From: Kitasatospora sp. MAP12-44
GTDB lineage: Bacteria > Actinomycetota > Actinomycetes > Streptomycetales > Streptomycetaceae
NCBI RefSeq assembly: GCF_029892095.1
Contig: NZ_JARZAE010000004.1
Coordinates: forward strand, 7,316,001-7,380,000
Length of the DNA: 64,000 nucleotides
Direction: 5' to 3'
The position numbers were made by a program, and so were the translations under genes. Positions 40,614 to 48,011 of the stretch are shown one piece after another. Position 1 is the stretch's first letter. Every line of letters begins with the position of its first letter. Below the pieces are notes generated by a model that was not told the DNA's origin, ran no database searches, and saw only the letters and a program-made list of their open reading frames with translations.

Positions 40614-41445
40614 GGCCGTATCCCTTCAGGGCAGTTCTGATCATCGCCTCGGAGTCGCGAGGGGACAGGGCCTGAGCCCTGAGTAGATCGTAGGAGTCTC
40701 GCCGGTCACCAACGTCGTTCGGGTCCGAGATCACGACACCGGTACGGGCGCCCTCATCGTAGGCCAGCTGCTGCCCGCCGGAGAGGGTGTAGATCACGAG
40801 GGTGCCGCCCATCTCCGGATGCGGGCCGGCCGCAAACGGCAGTATCTGCACGGTGATCCATGAACGACTGGCAGCAGTCTGAATGATCGAGTGAAGCTGG
40901 GCTGTCATCGTCTCTGTGCTGCCCATGGGCCTGCACAGCACTGCCTCATCCAGGATGAACCAACTGCGAGGACCAGTTGATGAGTTGAGTCGCTTCTGAC
41001 GTCCCATGCGGGCCTGAAGCAGGGACTCGATTTCCTGCGGGCCGGCATGCGGACGACCTGTCCGTAGAGCCCAACGGGCGTAGTCCTCTGTTTGTAGCAA
41101 TCCCGGCACGGTAGCCGCGGCATACTCCTCGATCCCGGAAGCCTTCGCCTCGATGTCGAGCACATCTCGGTATTTGCCAGCGAAGATCTCTTTCTTGGCC
41201 AGATCGTACAGACGTCCGAAGCGGCCGCCAGTGTTGAAGGCGGCATCCAGCTTCTGGGACAGGCCCTCCGGGACGGGGCTCTCGGCCTTCTCGATCCGAG
41301 CGAGATGACTCTTACTCCAATTGATGATCTCCGCGAGCTGACCGAGGGACATATTCCCAGCTCGGAGGCGATGCTCCCGCATCTCGGCTCCGTAGAGATC
41401 GCGCACTGACCGGTCAGGTTGGAGATCTTTTGGCCTGAACGTCAT
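40603..41445 (-). CDS. XRE-family regulator with DUF5753 domain
   Basis: The product is 280 aa from ATG 41445. Residues about 20-75 are a helix-turn-helix (MSLGQLAEIINWSKSHLARIEKAE). From about 100 onwards the DUF5753 domain begins (YAAATVPGLLQTEDYARWALR), with LPFAAGPHPEMGGTLVIY as a further signature. Together with the coupled DUF397 gene it forms the usual streptomycete regulator pair. The frame stays open to 41547, but the extra residues lack resemblance. It is divergent from 41546. Confidence 0.88.
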   Translation of the reverse strand: MTFRPKDLQPDRSVRDLYGAEMREHRLRAGNMSLGQLAEIINWSKSHLARIEKAESPVPEGLSQKLDAAFNTGGRFGRLYDLAKKEIFAGKYRDVLDIEAKASGIEEYAAATVPGLLQTEDYARWALRTGRPHAGPQEIESLLQARMGRQKRLNSSTGPRSWFILDEAVLCRPMGSTETMTAQLHSIIQTAASRSWITVQILPFAAGPHPEMGGTLVIYTLSGGQQLAYDEGARTGVVISDPNDVGDRRDSYDLLRAQALSPRDSEAMIRTALKGYGRAD

Positions 41446-41545
41446 GATCGCTACCTGTCTCTCAATCAGCTGCGGTACGGCGGACCCCTGTTGAGAGTAC
41501 TGGGGTCGGTCGATTCTTGTAGTGGGATCACCACAAGGAGTAATC

Positions 41546-41899
41546 ATGACTGAAGTAGAGCGCGCAGACGAGACGCTGAGACGTCACCAGCGGGAAGCGG
41601 AAGACGCAGCGGAGAAGCTGGCAACGGCGTTTCAGGTCGCCGGCGTCAGCGAACTGCCCTCCCTGCGGCCGGCGTTCCATGCGACAGGTATTCGGCAGGG
41701 TCCACATGTCTACCTGGGCGGCTGCTCGGCTGCCGTCGCGCTGGAACTCGCGAACGCCCTGATGGTGTATGCGCGTTGTACGGGGAGGCTGGTCGACCGC
41801 GACTCCTCGTCCAGGCTGCGCGAGCTGCTGGTCCAGCTGGACGTGACCCCGGCGCTGCCCGGTGACGGAGCGATCGTCATCCGAGGGGACTGGACGTGA
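41546..41899 (+). CDS. Hypothetical protein, divergent partner of the DUF5753 regulator
   Basis: The product is 117 aa from ATG 41546, with AAGGAG at 41535-41540. It is helical and has no membrane segment. The core LGGCSAAVALELANALMVYARC is the only distinctive part. The 100-base divergent promoter region shared with the regulator contains a 7-bp inverted repeat (CTCTCAA at 41459-41465, TTGAGAG at 41491-41497) that may be a control site. Its stop overlaps the GTG of the next frame. Function is unknown. Confidence 0.6.
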   Translation: MTEVERADETLRRHQREAEDAAEKLATAFQVAGVSELPSLRPAFHATGIRQGPHVYLGGCSAAVALELANALMVYARCTGRLVDRDSSSRLRELLVQLDVTPALPGDGAIVIRGDWT

Positions 41900-42072
41900 G
41901 TGTCGCGCTCGCTGTTCCGCCCCCGATCGGCTCGTGTGCCGTTGATCTCAAGGGCGGCCGTGTGCGATCGCTGATCGTCTCAAGGATCACGCGTGCTGCT
42001 CGGGCCGCATTCCGCTCGACACGGTCGTGTCCACTGGACTGGCCGAACTGCCCGTTGTGCGAAGGAAATTGA
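41896..42072 (+). CDS. Possible 58-aa cysteine-containing small protein
   Basis: A frame starting at GTG 41896 overlaps the previous stop (GTGA) and ends at 42070-42072, five bases before the next gene. The product is basic in the middle and ends CPLDWPNCPLCEGN, a compact cysteine cluster that could bind zinc. The overlap and spacing suggest translation, but there is no family support and codon use is not decisive. Confidence 0.35.
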   Translation: MSVALAVPPPIGSCAVDLKGGRVRSLIVSRITRAARAAFRSTRSCPLDWPNCPLCEGN

Positions 42073-42076
42073 ACTA

Positions 42077-42319
42077 ATGATGAGCATCAGCACCCCCGAC
42101 GACGTCCCGCCGACCGGCTCCTACGTCGTCGACCGCAAGTCGCTGCGCATCCTGGTCGTCATGGACAACCGCCATGGTGAGCTCTACCTCCGCCCACCCG
42201 GCGGCGGCATCGAGATCACCCGCAAACCGGACCAGATCCGCCCCGCCGACCGCGCCGAAACCCTGCGCGGCCGCGTGGCCAAGGCCAACCTCGACGCCGA
42301 ACACGGCTGCGCCGGCTGA
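42077..42319 (+). CDS. Small hypothetical protein, 80 aa
   Basis: ATG 42077 follows a GAAGGA element by about ten bases. The sequence GSYVVDRKSLRILVVMDNRHGELYLRPPGGGIEI suggests a small beta-barrel, followed by a helix (RAETLRGRVAKANL). I recognise no family. It is the third of three closely spaced genes oriented away from the DUF5753 regulator, which suggests one unit. Confidence 0.6.
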   Translation: MMSISTPDDVPPTGSYVVDRKSLRILVVMDNRHGELYLRPPGGGIEITRKPDQIRPADRAETLRGRVAKANLDAEHGCAG

Positions 42320-42382
42320 CCGAGGCGCCCGACGAGCTGCGTCGGTGCAGGCCACAGGGAGTCGGGCTCGAGGTCGCGACGT

Positions 42383-42426
42383 GTTCACAAAAGGTTTACT
42401 TTCAGGTAGGTGTCCGCGCCTAGACT
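42383..42426 (+). promoter_or_regulatory. Candidate PHO box and -10 of the phosphoesterase promoter
   Basis: GTTCAC at 42383-42388 and GTTTAC at 42394-42399 are spaced exactly 11 bp, the repeat period of streptomycete PhoP boxes (GTTCACC units). TAGACT at 42421-42426 is a plausible -10 and lies 19 bases before ATG 42445. The PHO repeats would occupy the -35 region, as expected for PhoP-activated genes. Confidence 0.65.
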
Positions 42427-42444
42427 GCCCGCGAGCATAAGCCC

Positions 42445-43956
42445 ATGACATTCAGGGGATTGCGGCTCGGCCGCATGGGGACAGGCGGTCGACCGCGGGT
42501 CGCGGCGACGCTGGCGGCAGCGGTGCTGGCCGCAGCGGGCTTGGTGGGCGGGAGCGGGGCGGGGACGGCGGTGGCTGCGTCGCACAACTTCCAGCCGCCG
42601 AAGATCAAGCACGTGTGGCTGATCATGCTGGAGAACAAGTCGTACGAGGCGGCGTTCACCGGTCTCAACCAGAACAGCTACCTGTGGAAGACGCTGCCGC
42701 AGTACGGCGAGTTGCTGCGGCAGTACTACGGCACCGGGCACTACAGCCTGGACAACTACATCAGTGCCGTCAGCGGACAGGCGCCCGCGCCCGCCACGCA
42801 GGGCGACTGCCCGCAGTACACGAACGTCTCGCCCGGTACACCGGCCGCCGACGGCCAGGTCCACGCGGCATCGGGCTGCGTCTACCCGGACTCGACGTAC
42901 ACCCTGTTCAACCAGCTCGACGACAAGAACGTCAGCTGGAAGGCGTACATGCAGGACATGGGCAACACGCCCGGCCGCGAGGACCCGTACAAGTGCGGCG
43001 TCCCCGGTGACCCGTCCGGCGGCGGCGTGGTGGACCCGGGCGGCGCGACCGCGCAGGACCAGTACGTGCCCAAGCACAACCCGACGGCCTGGTTCCACTC
43101 GCTGATCGACGACCCGCAGGAGTGCGCCCAGGTCGTCCCGTTGGACGGGCGCCCGGCGCAGCCCGGCCACGACGCGATGAGCGGGCTGGCCGAGGACCTG
43201 AAGAGCGAGTCCACCACCCCGGCGTTCTCCTGGATCACCCCCGACAACTGCTCGGACGCGCACGACTCCACCTGCAAGGGCGACAACGGCTCCGGTGACC
43301 CGAACAACCACCAGGGCGGCCTCTACGCCTCGGACCTGTTCCTGCAGAAGTGGATCCCGCAGATCATGGCCTCGCCCGCCTTCCAGGACGACGGCATGAT
43401 CGACATCACCTTCGACGAGGCGTTCCCGCCCTACAAGCTGTACGGGAACTCCACCGCCGACTACACCGGCAACAGCGACCCCACCCTCAACACCCCGACC
43501 GACACCGCGCAGTCCGTGGTCGCCTGCTGCAACGAGCTGCCCGGCCCGAACACCAGCCAGCCCGGCGACCAGGCCTTCGGCCAGGACACCACTCCCGGCG
43601 GCGGCATCACCGGGTCGGTCCTGATCTCCCGTTACATCAAGCCCGGCACCATCAGCGACCAGCCGTACAACCACTACTCCTGGCTGCGCAGCATGGAGGA
43701 CCTCTTCCACGTCACCAAGGGCGGCATCGACGGGCGGGGCCACCTCGGCTACGCCGGCACCCCGGGCCTTCGCCCGTTCGGCCCGGATGTCTACAACAAC
43801 CCGGGCGGGCACGCGATGCAGCCCGCGCCGATGGGCAGCAACGGCGTCTACTCCGCCACCACCAAGCAGCCGCAGGACCAACCCGCCCTGCTGGCACCAG
43901 ACTTCACCGGTGCCACCGCCGTCGACGACAGCCTCAAGCCCGGAGCCGGCAAGTGA
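42445..43956 (+). CDS. Secreted phosphoesterase (phospholipase C / acid phosphatase family)
   Basis: The product is 503 aa. Residues 1-45 form a signal peptide with a twin-Arg-free, Ala-rich core. IKHVWLIMLENKSYEAAF is the N-terminal motif of the phosphoesterase family that includes bacterial phospholipase C and AcpA-like phosphatases. GHYSLDNYISAVSGQAP, SWITPDNCSDAHDSTCKGD and ITFDEAFP hold the further metal and active-site regions. A candidate PHO box upstream suggests it scavenges phosphate when phosphate is scarce. Its stop overlaps the next gene (GTGA). Confidence 0.88.
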   Translation: MTFRGLRLGRMGTGGRPRVAATLAAAVLAAAGLVGGSGAGTAVAASHNFQPPKIKHVWLIMLENKSYEAAFTGLNQNSYLWKTLPQYGELLRQYYGTGHYSLDNYISAVSGQAPAPATQGDCPQYTNVSPGTPAADGQVHAASGCVYPDSTYTLFNQLDDKNVSWKAYMQDMGNTPGREDPYKCGVPGDPSGGGVVDPGGATAQDQYVPKHNPTAWFHSLIDDPQECAQVVPLDGRPAQPGHDAMSGLAEDLKSESTTPAFSWITPDNCSDAHDSTCKGDNGSGDPNNHQGGLYASDLFLQKWIPQIMASPAFQDDGMIDITFDEAFPPYKLYGNSTADYTGNSDPTLNTPTDTAQSVVACCNELPGPNTSQPGDQAFGQDTTPGGGITGSVLISRYIKPGTISDQPYNHYSWLRSMEDLFHVTKGGIDGRGHLGYAGTPGLRPFGPDVYNNPGGHAMQPAPMGSNGVYSATTKQPQDQPALLAPDFTGATAVDDSLKPGAGK

Positions 43957-44543
43957 CCCACCGCTCCACCAGCCGAGGCCGCGCCCACCACGGGCGCGGC
44001 CTCGGCCGCCGTCGACACACCGCTGCCGGGGTCGTGCTGGCCGTGCTGCTCGCCACCGTGACCGCATGTTCGTCGGCCAAGCCGGCTCCGCAGGACCTGG
44101 GCAGGGTGCCCATCCCCTCCGCTCCGGCCGCGCCGATCGTGCCCACCGCCTCTGCGGGGCACGCCCAGCTGGTCGCGATGGGCGACGCCGTTCACCTGGA
44201 CCTCGGTACGCAGCAGGGGCAGATCACCGCGACCGGCCCCGACCTCGCGCTGCCCGCGCCCGCCCCGGGGGCGGCCCCGGCAACCGAGTCCAAGGGCGTC
44301 ATCACCGTGGTGCTCAAGGCTCAGGCCGGCAGTGACGTGCTCAGCGCGGACGCCCTGACCGTCACCGACGAGGTCGGCCACACCGTGCCGGTCACCGCTG
44401 ACGTGGCGTCGGCGTCGGCCGGCCCTGGGCGCGACGCCGTGGTCCATCTTGCCGGGACTTTCGCCGCGGGCCACTCCACGCTGACCTGGAGCAATGCCGG
44501 AAAGCCGCTGGCCACCTGGGACTTCGAGGTCGAACTCGACTGA
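43953..44543 (+). CDS. Putative lipoprotein coupled to the phosphoesterase
   Basis: The product is 196 aa from GTG 43953, which overlaps the phosphoesterase stop. A basic N terminus, a hydrophobic segment and a lipobox-like VTAC|SS near residue 39 mark it as a lipoprotein. The mature part is beta-rich, ending in an immunoglobulin-like domain (LTVTDEVGHTVPVTADVAS ... LTWSNAGKPLATWDFEVEL). Coupling suggests it acts with the phosphoesterase at the cell surface, perhaps as a partner or a binding module. Confidence 0.75.
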   Translation: MTHRSTSRGRAHHGRGLGRRRHTAAGVVLAVLLATVTACSSAKPAPQDLGRVPIPSAPAAPIVPTASAGHAQLVAMGDAVHLDLGTQQGQITATGPDLALPAPAPGAAPATESKGVITVVLKAQAGSDVLSADALTVTDEVGHTVPVTADVASASAGPGRDAVVHLAGTFAAGHSTLTWSNAGKPLATWDFEVELD

Positions 44544-44561
44544 CCCCACCGGCGGCTGCGC

Positions 44562-45041
44562 CTACGGGTGGCCGATGGGGCCGTCAGGGAGGAGGTCGGC
44601 GAGATAGCCGTCCATGTCGGGCTTCTCGGGCATCAGCATGTGCCGCACCCAGGCGGACCGCTCGTGCGCGAGCACGCCGAGCTCGTATATGCAGCCGACA
44701 ACCGCCAGGTGGTCCAGCGAGACCAGGTTCGTCGGGTCCTCGTCCGGGCAGCCGAGGAAGGGGACGCCGCCGGCGGCGAACTTGCCCCAGATCACGTTGC
44801 CCCAGTACCAGCTGTAGACGTTGAGGTGGCTGCCCGCTCCACTGCGGAAGAGGACGGTGAACGCGGCCGGAGGGGTCTCGCCGTCCTCCGGGGAGAACAG
44901 GCCGGGAACCATCGCGTACGCGCGCTCTTCGATGACCGGGTCGATCGGGCCGGCGTTGCGGCTGAGGTGGTAGCGCTTGACTGGGCGGCCGCCGATGATG
45001 TCGGTGCCGGCGTGCCAGACGTGGGTTTCAGTGACTGCCAT
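44562..45041 (-). CDS. Hypothetical protein divergent from the WYL regulator
   Basis: The product is 159 aa from ATG 45041. The soluble sequence has a HLNVYSWYWGNVIWGKFAAGG segment rich in aromatic residues and several His/Asp pairs. No family is recognised. Its promoter region is shared with the WYL-type regulator and contains the large inverted repeat at 45055-45101, so it is probably the regulator's target. The frame extends to 45071, inside that repeat. Confidence 0.6.
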   Translation of the reverse strand: MAVTETHVWHAGTDIIGGRPVKRYHLSRNAGPIDPVIEERAYAMVPGLFSPEDGETPPAAFTVLFRSGAGSHLNVYSWYWGNVIWGKFAAGGVPFLGCPDEDPTNLVSLDHLAVVGCIYELGVLAHERSAWVRHMLMPEKPDMDGYLADLLPDGPIGHP

Positions 45042-45054
45042 GACTTCACGGTAG

Positions 45055-45101
45055 GCCGGATCCACTGACATCTACTGTCAGTGGATGTCAGTGGATCCGG
45101 C
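45055..45101. promoter_or_regulatory. 18-bp perfect inverted repeat operator with extra half-site
   Basis: GCCGGATCCACTGACATC (45055-45072) is repeated inverted as GATGTCAGTGGATCCGGC (45084-45101). The 11-base spacer contains a third copy of the core, so TGTCAGTGGAT occurs twice in direct and once in inverted orientation. It lies between the two divergent starts (45041 and 45115) and overlaps the probable promoters of both genes. The WYL-type regulator at 45115 is the likely ligand. Confidence 0.85.
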
Positions 45102-45114
45102 AACAATGGGCGGC

Positions 45115-46110
45115 ATGCGCGCGAGCCGACTCCTCCGGATCATCCTGCTCCTCCAGACCCGGGGCCGGATGACGGCCCAGAGCCTCGCCGACGAGCTGGA
45201 GGTCTCCGTCCGCACCATCTACCGGGACGTGGACTCCTTGCACCAGGCAGGCGTCCCCCTCTACGGCGACGCCGGTCCGGCCGGCGGCTACCAGCTCCTT
45301 GCCGGCTACCGGACCCGCCTCACCGGCCTGAACAACGACGAGGCCGAGGCCATGTTCCTCGCCGCGCTCCCCGGCCCCGCCGCCGAGCTGGGCCTCGGCT
45401 CCGTCATGGCGGCGGCCCAGCTCAAGCTCAAGGCCTCGCTGCCGCCGGAGCTGGCCGACCGGTCGGGACGCGTGCAGCAGCGGTTCCTGCTGGATGCGCC
45501 GGGCTGGTACGACGACGGGGATCAGAGCCCGTGTCTGCCGCTCGTCGCCGACGCGGTCTGGAACCAGCAGCGCATCCAGGTGCGGTACCAGCGGTGGAAG
45601 GCCCCGACGGAAGTGACGCGGATCCTGGACCCGTACGGCATCGTCCTGAAGGGCGGACGCTGGTACGCGGTCGCCAAGAGCGGCAACCGCGTCAACACCT
45701 ACCGCGTCAACCAGATCCTGGACCTCCAGGCCCTGGGCGAGACGTTCGACCGGCCCGACGACTTCGACCTGCCGGCGTTCTGGCGCGTGCAGGTGGTGGA
45801 GTTCCGGGGGCGGCTCGTGCAGGGCGAGGCCCTGATCCGGCTGTCCGCCGAAGGACGCCGGCGCGCGTCCGACCTCTACTCCTCGGACGTCGTCAACGCG
45901 GTCGACGCCACCGCCGAGGACGATGCCGAGCAGCCGGGGTGGGTCCGGGCGACGGTGCCGATCGAGAGCCTGGCGCACGCCGAGACCGAGTTCCTGAAGC
46001 TCGGCGCGGACGTCGAGGTGCTTCAGCCGGAGGAGCTCAGGAAACAGATCACGGACACCGCCGCGGCGCTCGCGGCGATGTACGTGCGGCGCGATGAATC
46101 AGGCGTCTGA
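45115..46110 (+). CDS. YafY/DeoR-like HTH regulator with WYL domain
   Basis: The product is 331 aa from ATG 45115; ATG 45106 is possible, and both have only weak ribosome-binding sites. Residues about 1-60 form a winged helix (MTAQSLADELEVSVRTIYRDVDSL). Residues about 130-210 are the WYL domain (RIQVRYQRW ... DPYGIVLKGGRWYAVAKSG), which senses ligands, often nucleic acid or nucleotides. The C-terminal WCX-like extension follows. It presumably binds the palindrome immediately upstream and controls its own promoter and the divergent gene. Confidence 0.88.
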   Translation: MRASRLLRIILLLQTRGRMTAQSLADELEVSVRTIYRDVDSLHQAGVPLYGDAGPAGGYQLLAGYRTRLTGLNNDEAEAMFLAALPGPAAELGLGSVMAAAQLKLKASLPPELADRSGRVQQRFLLDAPGWYDDGDQSPCLPLVADAVWNQQRIQVRYQRWKAPTEVTRILDPYGIVLKGGRWYAVAKSGNRVNTYRVNQILDLQALGETFDRPDDFDLPAFWRVQVVEFRGRLVQGEALIRLSAEGRRRASDLYSSDVVNAVDATAEDDAEQPGWVRATVPIESLAHAETEFLKLGADVEVLQPEELRKQITDTAAALAAMYVRRDESGV

Positions 46111-46123
46111 CGACGTACCCGTA

Positions 46124-47236
46124 TCAGCTGTTCACGACCGCGACGCCCGCCGCGCTGGCTGGCAGCACCGACGGGGTGTTGATGACCTTCGCGCCGCCGG
46201 CGCCGAAATACACAGCCTGCAGGCGGTTGTTCGTCGCGTCGCGGACGTAGAGGACGTCGCCGCGGCCGAGGGCCTCGTCGGTCGGGTGGCCGCCGACGGT
46301 GGCGGCTATCGGGGCGGTCAGGGTCAGGGCGCCGTTGCGGACGTGGTAGGTGGAGATGGTGCCGGTCGCGGCGTTGGCCACGTAGGCGGTGCCGGTGGTG
46401 TGCGAGACCACCAGCCAGCAGGCCGCGCCGCCGCCGTCCGGCAGGTAGGCGAGCTGGTGGGCCGTGCCGGAGGCGACGGAGTACGTGGTGACCGCGCTGG
46501 CCGCGGCGTCGGAGACCACGGCGTCGCCGTGGTTGTCGAAGTCGAAGCCGAACGGCACCGCGGCTGCCGAGGCGGTGCGGGATGCGGCGGAGGCCAGGCC
46601 GTGGTGGTCCACGGTGAAGGTGTCGAGGGAGTTGCTGCCCTTCTCGGTGACGACCAGTCGGCTGCCGTCGGGGGAGAAGGCGACCTCGGCCGCCCCGGCC
46701 GCACCCGTCGACAGGGCGCGGGTCGAGCCGGCCAGCGGGGTCAGGATGCCGTGGTGCAGGCGGAAGCCGGCGATCGTGCCGTTGCCGGAGTTGAGGACGT
46801 AGACCAGGTCGCCGTGGACGGTCACGCTCACCGGGTGGGTGCCGCCGGAGGCGACGGTGGAGACCGCGGTCAGGGCGCCGTCCTCGGCGACCCGCAGCGC
46901 GGTGATGGAGTTCGAACCCGCGTTGACGGTGAGCAGGATCCGGCCGTGGTCGGCCGGCGTGAGCGCGCCCTGCGAGCCGAGGCCGGCGCCCGAGCCGAGG
47001 TCTCCGGTCGGGTAGGAGCCGGCCGGGGTCAGCACGCCGTGGAGGTCGTGGAAGGCGAGAACGGTGTTGCCGGCCGCCGCGTTTGACAGCGTGTAGACGG
47101 TGGCCGCGCGCTCGGTCGAGGCGGAGGTCGAGGCGGAGGCGACGCCGGGCGCGGCGGCGACGGCCAGGGCGCCGCCGAGCACGGCGGTGGCGGCCAGGGC
47201 GGCGCGGGTACGCAGGTTCTTCGCAGTGGTCTTCAC
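46124..47236 (-). CDS. Secreted beta-propeller protein (lactonase-like)
   Basis: The product is 370 aa. Residues 1-36 form a signal peptide ending near VASAS. The mature protein is a series of six or seven repeats of about 45 residues with GNTVLAF, NSITALR, GTIAGFR, NSLDTFTV and GTISTYHV strands, typical of the seven-bladed lactonase/YVTN-like propeller. Whether it has lactonase activity cannot be seen, since the catalytic metal residues are not obvious. The gene is convergent with the WYL regulator, 13 bases away. Confidence 0.8.
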   Translation of the reverse strand: MKTTAKNLRTRAALAATAVLGGALAVAAAPGVASASTSASTERAATVYTLSNAAAGNTVLAFHDLHGVLTPAGSYPTGDLGSGAGLGSQGALTPADHGRILLTVNAGSNSITALRVAEDGALTAVSTVASGGTHPVSVTVHGDLVYVLNSGNGTIAGFRLHHGILTPLAGSTRALSTGAAGAAEVAFSPDGSRLVVTEKGSNSLDTFTVDHHGLASAASRTASAAAVPFGFDFDNHGDAVVSDAAASAVTTYSVASGTAHQLAYLPDGGGAACWLVVSHTTGTAYVANAATGTISTYHVRNGALTLTAPIAATVGGHPTDEALGRGDVLYVRDATNNRLQAVYFGAGGAKVINTPSVLPASAAGVAVVNS

Positions 47237-47366
47237 GCCAAGCTCCTTGGGAGGAAGGGGATTTCGTTGAGGACCACACTGCTGCCTGCCGAGCCGCTGC
47301 GGCAGCCCGGAAGCGTCATCGACAGATCTCCGTAAGCAGTGGGAAAGAGCTCTGTAATGATTGGGC

Positions 47367-47969
47367 TCAGTACAGGAAGGAGTCGAAGTACTCGTTCCAC
47401 AGGCTGCCGGACGTCCCGAAGGGCACCGGGTCCAGCGGGTCGACCGTCGCGCGGACGGCGGCGGCGCAGGCGGCGGTGTCGTATTCGCCGCGGAAGGGCT
47501 CCGGGATCTCCCGTTGGATGGTCAGCAGCACCATCGCCAGTGACGAGACGTCGGTGTTGACCAGCTCGTACTCGTCCTCGGCGCCGGGGGCGGCGAACAC
47601 CTCGCCGGTCGCGCGGTCCACGTAGAGTCCGGCATCGCGCAGCACCGTGTAGCCGATCAGCAGCAGGCTGCGGCCCTGCCACTCCAGGACGGTCGGTTCG
47701 TCCTCGGGCTCGACCGCCCCGCGTTCGAAGGCTTCGGGGTCGTCGACGAGGGGCGAGACCATGACGAACAGCCCCTCGTAGTGGGGCAGGCCCACGCGGG
47801 AGAGGAAGCCGGCGCCGGCCTCCTGCGACAGCACCGGGGCCAGGCGCTGCGCTGAGGCCGTCAGGAGTTGACGTTCCGTCATGACGTCGAGCATGGTCGC
47901 GCGGTCGAGGTCGATGAGCATGGTGCCCGGCTTCTTGGGGCCGCGCGGTGGGATGGGCGTCGGTGGCAT
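47367..47969 (-). CDS. SUKH-4-like family protein
   Basis: The product is up to 200 aa; ATG 47969 has no clear ribosome-binding site and ATG 47921 is a good alternative. The pattern GLFVMVSPLVDD, LLLIGYTVLRDAGLYVDRATGEVFAAP and ELVNTDVSSLAMVLLTIQREI resembles the SUKH fold, especially the SUKH-4 group found in streptomycetes. SUKH proteins often act as immunity proteins for polymorphic toxins. No toxin gene adjoins it. A more general role in streptomycetes is equally possible. Confidence 0.6.
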   Translation of the reverse strand: MPPTPIPPRGPKKPGTMLIDLDRATMLDVMTERQLLTASAQRLAPVLSQEAGAGFLSRVGLPHYEGLFVMVSPLVDDPEAFERGAVEPEDEPTVLEWQGRSLLLIGYTVLRDAGLYVDRATGEVFAAPGAEDEYELVNTDVSSLAMVLLTIQREIPEPFRGEYDTAACAAAVRATVDPLDPVPFGTSGSLWNEYFDSFLY

Positions 47970-48011
47970 CGGGTCACTATCGCAGCAGGAGCCTTCGGAG
48001 CGGAAAACGCC

